Positions 54,801 to 64,000 of a stretch of 64,000 bases of DNA are shown here, piece after piece; position 1 is the stretch's first letter, and every line of letters starts with the position of its first letter. A program made the translations under genes and the position numbers. A model generated the notes under the pieces. That model saw only the letters and a program-made list of their open reading frames with translations. It made no database searches and had not been told where the DNA came from. Origin of the DNA: Hallerella sp964587155 (GTDB lineage Bacteria; Fibrobacterota; Fibrobacteria; Fibrobacterales; Fibrobacteraceae); the NCBI GenBank assembly GCA_964587155.1, contig CAZPKF010000005.1, forward strand, positions 80,614 to 144,613. Reading direction: 5' to 3'.

Positions 54801-56337
54801 CTTCGATGAGTTTCGGATAGAACGCCTGGATGCCCAAACGGTGAAGCGTCGGAGCACGGTTCAACATCACCGGGTGGTCTTCGATAATTTCTTCGAGAAT
54901 ATCCCACACTTCGGGCTTTTCCGCATCGACAAATTTCTTGGCTGCCTTGAGTGTGTAAACCACTCCGTCTTCTTCCAATCTCTGGATGATGAACGGTTTA
55001 TAGAGTTCAAGAGCCATGCGCTTCGGAAGACCGCACTGGTGCATTTTGAGTTCTGGGCCGACAACAATGACGGAACGTCCAGAATAGTCAACACGCTTAC
55101 CGAGAAGGTTCATACGGAAGCGGCCCTGCTTACCCTTGAGGAGTTCAGAAAGCGACTTCAACGGACGATTTGACCCAGCCCGGCTGGTGCGACGACCGCT
55201 GTCAAACAGCTGGTCCACCGCTTCCTGTAGCATTCTCTTTTCATTGCAGAGAATCACATCCGGAGCCTTGATGTCGATGAGTTTCTTCAAACGGTTATTG
55301 CGGTTGATGACCCGGCGGTAAAGTTCGTTCAAATCGGATGTCGCAAAACGGCCACCATCCAACGGAACCAACGGGCGCAAATCCGGCGGAATCACCGGGA
55401 GAACGTCAAGAATCATCCATTCCGGCTGATTCGAAAGGTATTTAGCCTCTTTCGGATAAGCCTTGCGGAAGGCGCAGAAAGCATCCAGCAGGTCAAATTC
55501 CTTGCCTTCTGTTCTCGCAGCATAACCGCCTTTGCGTTCTCCATCTACACCGATAACGCCGAATTTAAAGTCTTCGACTTTTTCAACCAGACTTTTCATC
55601 CACGGAGAGTCTCCGTTTTTCTTCTTGTCCGGATTCTCGTAATAAGAGTAGAAATCGTCCATCTGAGATTTTTTGAACGCTTCCACAATTTTCAGACGCT
55701 TGATGGCTTCGTCACGCTTTGTCTTGGATTTCGAAGCAGCTTCCACACGAAGCTCTTCCGACAACTGGACAAAATCAACCTGGGACAAAAGCTGCTTCAA
55801 GGCGGCAGCACCCATCTTCGCAGAGAAATGACGGCCTTCCCTTTCCAAGTCGATATACTTGTTTTCGTCAATCAACTCTTTCGGCTTCAAATCGGTATCA
55901 CCCGGATCCAACACCACATACTTTTCGTAGTAGATGATGTTGTCAAGAGATTTCGTGTCGATATCCAAAATGGCACCGAGGACACACGGCTGATTTTTGA
56001 CAAACCAAACGTGGGCGAGCGGAATCGCAAGTTCAATGTGTCCCATCCGTTCACGGCGCACCTTGGAATGGGTCACTTCAACACCGCAGCGGTCACAAAT
56101 CACGCCCTTGAAACGGATGCGCTTGTATTTTCCGCAATTGCACTCCCAGTTCTTGACCGGTCCAAAGATGCGTTCGCAAAACAGGCCATCGCGTTCCGGC
56201 TTGAAAGAGCGGTAATTGATCGTTTCGGGTTTGGTGACTTCACCATAAGACCATTGACGAATCAATTCAGGAGAAGCCAGGTGAATGGAAACTTCACCGT
56301 CGTTGTTTTCAGAATAATCGAAATTTTCTTCTGACAT
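51841..56337 (-). CDS. rpoC: RNA polymerase subunit beta-prime
   Basis: 1498 residues. N-terminal zinc ribbon (CNCGKYKRIRFKGVICDRCG), clamp and lid regions, the catalytic NADFDGDQMAVHLPLS (three Asp bind Mg), the bridge helix and a second Cys cluster (CEARNGVCAKCYG). The C-terminus has an acidic/alanine-rich tail with repeated ADAEAEAEAKAEA. ATG 56337 lies two bases past the rpoB stop with GGAG before; an ATG at 56352 overlaps rpoB and is less likely. Identification is secure. Confidence 0.98.
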   Translation of the reverse strand: MSEENFDYSENNDGEVSIHLASPELIRQWSYGEVTKPETINYRSFKPERDGLFCERIFGPVKNWECNCGKYKRIRFKGVICDRCGVEVTHSKVRRERMGHIELAIPLAHVWFVKNQPCVLGAILDIDTKSLDNIIYYEKYVVLDPGDTDLKPKELIDENKYIDLEREGRHFSAKMGAAALKQLLSQVDFVQLSEELRVEAASKSKTKRDEAIKRLKIVEAFKKSQMDDFYSYYENPDKKKNGDSPWMKSLVEKVEDFKFGVIGVDGERKGGYAARTEGKEFDLLDAFCAFRKAYPKEAKYLSNQPEWMILDVLPVIPPDLRPLVPLDGGRFATSDLNELYRRVINRNNRLKKLIDIKAPDVILCNEKRMLQEAVDQLFDSGRRTSRAGSNRPLKSLSELLKGKQGRFRMNLLGKRVDYSGRSVIVVGPELKMHQCGLPKRMALELYKPFIIQRLEEDGVVYTLKAAKKFVDAEKPEVWDILEEIIEDHPVMLNRAPTLHRLGIQAFYPKLIEGNAIRLHPLVCTAFNADFDGDQMAVHLPLSFETQLECRVLMLSSNNILHPASGQPIAVPGQDIVLGLYYISKPRPNRKGSGMRFYDAAEALRAYSSGAIDLNAECYLQLPAGRKIYMGALEKDTACTTEMPDENGNSDVLAKAGEKVKFLTLKEPSLIKTTMGRIVLNEIIPNALGYANETFSKKVIAKSIDDLYRRTGNRVTVEYLDDLKALGYKWAAISGASVAIAEMIIPPEKRQMLDEASEKVNRIRELYEDGVITDGERYNQIIDVWSKTTSDVAAKQWDLLSHDRDGFNPVYMMADSGARGSREQIKQLSGMRGLMQKPTKQLGGQEVIENPIKSCFREGLNEMEYFISAHGARKGLADTALKTADAGYLTRRLVDVAQDLVIVEEDCHTEKGVDVSAYKDGDDTIIALEERLLGRAPVEDIVHPVSGEVIVKAGELVTERDLPKISATGLEHVKMRSVLTCEARNGVCAKCYGRMLASGRPVDLGEAVGVIAAQSIGEPGTQLTLRTFHIGGASSRLTVENSKSAPVDGKIELDNVNTLDHDGKKVVVSRMGELVIYDSTGINKGRWQIPYGAFLYVENGQAVAKDAKLFEWDPYTSPILSNVSGKIQFVDLIENTTYRVDKDDVTGVETWTVISDRHGKHRPAINVVDNAGERLGVYYLPDGAILSVHDGDAAVPGEILAKLPRAVGKTKDITGGLPRVAELFEARIPKNVAVIAPIDGIVEYGNEERGSQKVIIKNGEEEQSVLVPRGRHLAVLEGDRVSRGQKICDGSVDPHDILRVQGPEAVQRHLVNEIQAVYRLQGVAIADKHIECIVRQMMRKVKITDPGDSDLLPDEEISKARLRVKNDKLREEGRAEAKGNPMLLGITKSSLATDSFISAASFQETTKILTRAAIEGSVDPLMGLKENVIMGHLIPCGTGARHLRDVVVIDADAEAEAEAKAEAANRADLADDVDSAIGSPDFTMPDTGSEASEDISENE

Positions 56338-56338
56338 A

Positions 56339-60715
<4,377 letters not shown>

Positions 60716-60760
60716 TTAAAAACCTCATCCAGTGAAAAACCTTGAACATGGAAAAACACC

Positions 60761-60784
60761 AAAAGCCTACACAAGAGTGCAGGC
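60761..60784 (-). terminator. Attenuator-type hairpin between rplL and rpoB
   Basis: On the minus strand GCCTGCAC pairs with GTGTAGGC (one G-T pair) around a 4-base loop and is followed by TTTT. Located 33 bases after the rplL stop and 45 bases before the rpoB ATG. Partial termination here would set the ratio of L7/L12 to RNA polymerase, as in many bacteria. Confidence 0.6.
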
Positions 60785-60817
60785 GTTTGGCTTATTCGAA
60801 TTAACGAATAGAAGGCA

Positions 60818-61186
60818 TTACTTCAGAACGACCTTGGCACCAAGATCTTCGAGTTCCTTCTTCATCTTTTCAGCGTCAGCCTTCGGAGCGGCTTCCTTAA
60901 CAACGCTGTCGGCCTTTTCGACCATTTCCTTGGCTTCTTTCAAGCCGAGACCGGTAATCGCACGAACGGCCTTGAGGACAGCCATCTTGTTCGCACCGCA
61001 TTCCGCGAGAATGACGTCGAATTCGGTCTTTTCTTCAGCCGGAGCAGCGGCAGCTGCTGCAACGACAACGCCACCAGCAGCGGCTTCGATGCCGTGAGCT
61101 TCCTTGAGGTAGTCAGCCAATTGCTTGGCTTCGAGGAGGGTGAGACCCGCGATTTGATCACCAATAGCCTTGATATCTGTTGCCAT
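60818..61186 (-). CDS. rplL: 50S ribosomal protein L7/L12
   Basis: 122 residues. N-terminal dimerisation helices, an alanine-rich hinge (AAAGGVVVAAAAAAPAEE) and the globular domain with GANKMAVLKAVRAITGLGLK and KELEDLGAKVVLK. L7/L12 forms the flexible stalk that recruits GTPase factors. ATG 61186 with GGAG fourteen bases before; an upstream ATG at 61201 is rejected. Confidence 0.97.
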   Translation of the reverse strand: MATDIKAIGDQIAGLTLLEAKQLADYLKEAHGIEAAAGGVVVAAAAAAPAEEKTEFDVILAECGANKMAVLKAVRAITGLGLKEAKEMVEKADSVVKEAAPKADAEKMKKELEDLGAKVVLK

Positions 61187-61246
61187 GATGTTTTTCTCCA
61201 ATTATTCCGTTTTGAAAAGTTGTTTGTGAGTGGTTGTGTTGAGGAA

Positions 61247-61762
61247 TTAGGCGGTAGCTCCAGCCTCTTCCTTTTCCAGTTTTTCCGTGAGAGACTTGAT
61301 CTGTCCCGCAATGGTGGAACCCGGTCCAAGAATGATTGTGACCAATTGGGCGAGCATGCCCTGACGATCGGGAATCTTGGAAAGTTCAACAATGTCGGAA
61401 CCCGGTCTAACGGCGTTATCCATGTAGATGCTCTTCGAGACGAGGAAGTCCGGATTTTCCTTGTGGAACGCTTCGACTTCTCGAGCCGGCAAAATCGGAT
61501 CGTCCGCCGGGCCAATCATAATAGAAGTAGCACCGACGAGAGCCGCATCCAGCCCTGTAATGTTCATTTTCTCGAAGACTTTCTTCAAGAGCGTGTTTTT
61601 CACAGCGACATACTTGACGCCCTTCGCCTTGAGTCCCTTACGGAGTTTGTTGTCGAGTTCGACTGGAATCTTCTCGTAATTGAGAAGAAAAATCGAAGCA
61701 GCGCCTTCAAATTCCTTGACAAGAGAATCAACTTTCTGTTGCTTTTTAACTACAGCTTTCAT
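61247..61762 (-). CDS. rplJ: 50S ribosomal protein L10
   Basis: 171 residues. L10 anchors the L7/L12 stalk to 23S rRNA. Visible blocks are EFEGAASIFLLNYEKIPV, LRKGLKAKGVKYVAVKNTLL and the C-terminal helix that holds L12 dimers (SLTEKLEKEEAGATA). Follows rplA by about ten bases. Confidence 0.95.
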   Translation of the reverse strand: MKAVVKKQQKVDSLVKEFEGAASIFLLNYEKIPVELDNKLRKGLKAKGVKYVAVKNTLLKKVFEKMNITGLDAALVGATSIMIGPADDPILPAREVEAFHKENPDFLVSKSIYMDNAVRPGSDIVELSKIPDRQGMLAQLVTIILGPGSTIAGQIKSLTEKLEKEEAGATA

Positions 61763-61772
61763 CGTCTATCTC

Positions 61773-62459
61773 CTACCGGGTAATGGCCAAGTCGAGCTTC
61801 AAGCTCGGCGTCATGGTTGCCGTGATGAACAAGGACTTGATGTAAGTTCCCTTCGCGGTCTGCGGCTTGTTCTTGATGACAGAATCAATCACAGCTTTCG
61901 TGTTTTCAACGAGCTGCGGAGTCGCAAAAGAAAGCTTGCCGACCGGAGCGTGGATGTTCGCACCCTTGTCAACGCGATACTGAATTTTACCCGCCTTGAG
62001 TTCTTTAACGGTTTGGGCGACGTTGATAGTCACCGTACCAGACTTCGGGCTAGGCATCAATCCACGGGGGCCAAGAACGCGAGCCACCTTACTAATCACC
62101 GGCATCATGTCGGGAGTCGCAACGACGGCGTCAAATTCGAGCCAACCATCTTGGATTTTTTGGACCAAGTCTGCGCCACCAACATAATCGGCACCGGCAT
62201 CTTGCGCTGCTTGGAAATTGTTATCCTTGCAGAACACGAGCACGCGGACAGAACGTCCTGTACCATTCGGAAGCACAACCGTGCCACGGACAGCTTGATC
62301 GGAGTTTTTGGGATCGACCCCGAGGTTGAAATGGATTTCGACGGTTTGATCGAACTTCACCTCGGATTTTTTAAGAATTTCGAGCGCCTGCTCGAGACCG
62401 TACGCTTTGTTACGGTCATAAGCTTCAGCCAGTTTCTTATATTTTTTTCCTCTGAACAT
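61773..62459 (-). CDS. rplA: 50S ribosomal protein L1
   Basis: 228 residues with FNLGVDPKNSDQAVRGTVVLPNGTG (cut by normal spacing), DAGADYVGG and RGLMPSPKSGTV. L1 is the mobile stalk at the E site and usually represses its own rplK-rplA mRNA. It ends just before rplJ and follows rplK by 38 bases. Confidence 0.97.
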   Translation of the reverse strand: MFRGKKYKKLAEAYDRNKAYGLEQALEILKKSEVKFDQTVEIHFNLGVDPKNSDQAVRGTVVLPNGTGRSVRVLVFCKDNNFQAAQDAGADYVGGADLVQKIQDGWLEFDAVVATPDMMPVISKVARVLGPRGLMPSPKSGTVTINVAQTVKELKAGKIQYRVDKGANIHAPVGKLSFATPQLVENTKAVIDSVIKNKPQTAKGTYIKSLFITATMTPSLKLDLAITR

Positions 62460-62497
62460 GGTGTTTCCTGTCAGAAATAGGGTTAAGGTCAGCCTGA

Positions 62498-62923
62498 TTA
62501 GTCAACGACATCGACGCCCATCGAGCGTGCTGTGCCAACAACCATGCGCATAGCGGCTTCAATATCAACCGTATTCAAGTCAGGCATCTTCTTTTCAGCG
62601 ATTTCCTTAACTTGAGCCTTGGTGATCTTGCCGACCTTTTTACGGTTCGGTTCACCCGAGGCGGTTTCAATACCGGCAGCCTTCTTGACGAGGACTGGAA
62701 CAGGAGGAACTTTCGTGATGAAAGTAAAGCTCTTGTCGGCATAAACCGTAATGACCACGGGGATGATCATTCCCTTTTCATTTTGAGTCTGAGCATTGAA
62801 CGCCTTGCAGAATTGCATGATGTTCACACCCTTTTGACCCAGGGCAGGACCTACCGGAGGAGACGGGTTTGCCGCCCCACCGGGGATCTGAAGCTTAATA
62901 TAACCTGCAATTTTTTTTGCCAC
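62498..62923 (-). CDS. rplK: 50S ribosomal protein L11
   Basis: 141 residues. IKLQIPGGAANPSPPVGPAL followed by GQKGVNIMQFCKAFN and the C-terminal RNA-binding domain (VVGTARSMGVDVVD) are diagnostic. L11 binds the GTPase-associated centre of 23S rRNA. Lies 27 bases after nusG. Confidence 0.97.
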   Translation of the reverse strand: MAKKIAGYIKLQIPGGAANPSPPVGPALGQKGVNIMQFCKAFNAQTQNEKGMIIPVVITVYADKSFTFITKVPPVPVLVKKAAGIETASGEPNRKKVGKITKAQVKEIAEKKMPDLNTVDIEAAMRMVVGTARSMGVDVVD

Positions 62924-62950
62924 TTTATTTCTCCGTTTCAGAAACCAACA

Positions 62951-63496
62951 TTATTCCGTAACAGAACTCACCTGATTAAAGCCCAATTCGACCGGCGTAG
63001 AACGACCAAAAACAGAGACCATAACCCGGAGTTTGTTTTTCTCCGAAAGGATCTCTTCGACCGTTCCAATAAATCCTTGGAAAGGACCATCTTTGATGGA
63101 CACGCTGTCACCGACAATGTAGGGATTCTGGATCACATCCTGTTCGGCATCTTGAGTTTCGACACCGAGCAGTCTATCGACCTCGCTCTGACGCAGAGGG
63201 ATAGGCGTCTTGTTTTGACGACTGGTCCCTCCAAAATGAGTAACACCTTGAATTGATGTTACCAGGTGCTGGGTGAGCTCGTCCAGCTCCATTTCTATAA
63301 TCAAATAAGCCGGGAAAAGCTTTTGCGTCACCGCTTTGCGTTTTCCACGGACATTTACTTGAATCGTTCTTTCCGGAATCATTATCCGGCCAAATTTTTC
63401 TTTAAGCTGTTCCCGTTCAATCAACATTTCAAGATTTTTCTTGATAGAATGTTCTTGTCCAGAAAACGTATGGACTGCGTACCACAACATAGCCAT
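62951..63496 (-). CDS. nusG: Transcription termination/antitermination factor NusG
   Basis: 181 residues. N-terminal domain WYAVHTFSGQEHSIKKNLE, the region around LIIEMELDELTQHLV, and a C-terminal KOW domain (VGDSVSIKDGPFQGFIGTVEEI). It binds RNA polymerase and couples transcription with translation. Three bases after secE, as usual. Confidence 0.97.
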   Translation of the reverse strand: MAMLWYAVHTFSGQEHSIKKNLEMLIEREQLKEKFGRIMIPERTIQVNVRGKRKAVTQKLFPAYLIIEMELDELTQHLVTSIQGVTHFGGTSRQNKTPIPLRQSEVDRLLGVETQDAEQDVIQNPYIVGDSVSIKDGPFQGFIGTVEEILSEKNKLRVMVSVFGRSTPVELGFNQVSSVTE

Positions 63497-63499
63497 GAT

Positions 63500-63688
63500 T
63501 TACCCACGTCCCAATAGTTTATCGACTAGAACGGAAAGTCCTAAATCAATCGCAGCAATGTAGCAACCCATGATAACGCTAAAAATCATTACAACCAAAG
63601 TAGAACCTTTCAGTTCTTCAAAAGTCGGCCAACTGACCTGTTTCATCTCTTGGACAACTTCTTTGATGTATTGCTGAATTTTGTGCAT
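63500..63688 (-). CDS. secE: Preprotein translocase subunit SecE
   Basis: 62 residues, the single-helix form. MHKIQQYIKEVVQEMKQVSWP leads to one membrane helix (VVMIFSVIMGCYIAAIDLGL). SecE clamps SecY. The ATG at 63688 has GGAG six bases before; longer in-frame starts would run into tRNA-Trp. Classic tRNA-Trp-secE-nusG order. Confidence 0.95.
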   Translation of the reverse strand: MHKIQQYIKEVVQEMKQVSWPTFEELKGSTLVVMIFSVIMGCYIAAIDLGLSVLVDKLLGRG

Positions 63689-63712
63689 ATCATGACTCCG
63701 AAGGAAAGGAAG

Positions 63713-63785
63713 CAGGTCGGGAGGGACTCGAACCCCCAACCAACGGTTTTGGAGACCGTGACTCTACCAATTGAGCTACCGACCT
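63713..63785 (-). tRNA. tRNA-Trp (anticodon CCA)
   Basis: Minus-strand cloverleaf: AGGTCGG acceptor, D-arm with GCTCAATTGGTAGAGT, anticodon arm ACGGT-CTCCAAA-ACCGT, T-arm GGGGG-TTCGAGT-CCCTC (with a G-T pair), CCGACCT and discriminator G. Sits between rpmG and secE, the usual position. Confidence 0.96.
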
Positions 63786-63795
63786 AAAACCATCC

Positions 63796-63948
63796 TTACT
63801 TGGTTTCCTTATGAACCGTATGTTTGCGACAGAAGCGGCAATACTTCTTGTATTCTACGCGAGACGGATGAAGACGCTTGTTCTTGTCGCAATCATAGTT
63901 ACGCTGATGGCAAACGGTGCATTCGAGCGTAATGAGTTCTCTTGGCAT
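63796..63948 (-). CDS. rpmG: 50S ribosomal protein L33
   Basis: 50 residues. MPRELITLECTVCHQRNYD and YCRFCRKHTVHKETK give the two CxxC pairs of the zinc-binding form. It sits between tuf and tRNA-Trp. Stop TAA at 63796-63798; ATG at 63948 follows the tuf stop by nine bases. Confidence 0.95.
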   Translation of the reverse strand: MPRELITLECTVCHQRNYDCDKNKRLHPSRVEYKKYCRFCRKHTVHKETK

Positions 63949-63957
63949 TGTGTATCC

Positions 63958-64000
63958 TTACTTGATGATTTCGGTTACGGAGCCGGCACCGACCGTGCGG
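63958..64000 (-). CDS. tuf: Elongation factor Tu, last codons
   Basis: Only the last 13 codons and the stop are in the window: RTVGAGSVTEIIK, the C-terminal strand of EF-Tu. The position before rpmG agrees. The remainder lies beyond the right edge. Confidence 0.85.
   Translation of the reverse strand, partial: RTVGAGSVTEIIK

Noticed and set aside
53254..55173. 639-codon open frame on the plus strand
   Set aside because: It lies entirely opposite rpoC, whose product is unmistakable; the translation is rich in His/Arg/Phe, typical of an antisense shadow.

Overview
The window looks like chromosome of a Fibrobacter-type bacterium (phylum Fibrobacterota), a strict anaerobe that degrades plant fibre. 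This is inferred from secreted proteins with serine-rich linkers, C-terminal sorting domains of the kind used by type IX secretion, a GH30 xylanase-type enzyme, a GH57 enzyme, many small lipoproteins, and a reverse rubrerythrin with its own PerR-type regulator. I did not assign a species. Most genes lie on the minus strand.

Layout. 1-2.8 kb: a partial NYN-domain gene, ahcY, and a decayed secreted-protein gene. 2.8-5.7 kb: an AT-rich gap with DnaA-box-like repeats, then rpmH-rnpA-yidD-yidC. 5.7-16.5 kb: cysS, two small truncated-looking ORFs, an adenine DNA methyltransferase, a GH57 enzyme, queA, a WYL regulator, a zinc-ribbon/BON protein and gltX. 16.6-22 kb: an oxidative-stress unit (rubrerythrin, perR) behind PerR boxes, then trmO, a GH30 enzyme, a flavin-binding-type protein and a Cys-rich exported protein. 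22-28 kb: metH, an RNA m5U methyltransferase and two lipoproteins. 28-34 kb: the accessory part, with a huge secreted M6-like protein that has lost its zinc site, a gene-poor gap, and a polymorphic toxin type 44 gene followed by a tiny membrane peptide and a membrane-anchored candidate immunity protein. 34-40 kb: a lipoprotein/TPR/PASTA/Crp gene string, purA and yggS. 40-46 kb: a proteostasis cluster (tRNA-Leu, tig, clpP, clpX, lon). 46-51 kb: polysaccharide flippase, polymerase, chain-length and export genes. 51-64 kb: the canonical tuf/rpmG/tRNA-Trp/secE/nusG/rplKAJL/rpoBC block followed by rpsL-rpsG.

How it fits together. The two ends are core information-processing operons that are almost perfectly conserved in order. 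The middle holds cell-envelope, polysaccharide and fibre-degradation functions plus accessory islets. Most exciting are the toxin type 44 locus, with a translationally coupled small membrane ORF, and the M6-like protein whose HExxH motif has become NQIGR. No CRISPR array, insertion sequence, rRNA or prophage was seen.
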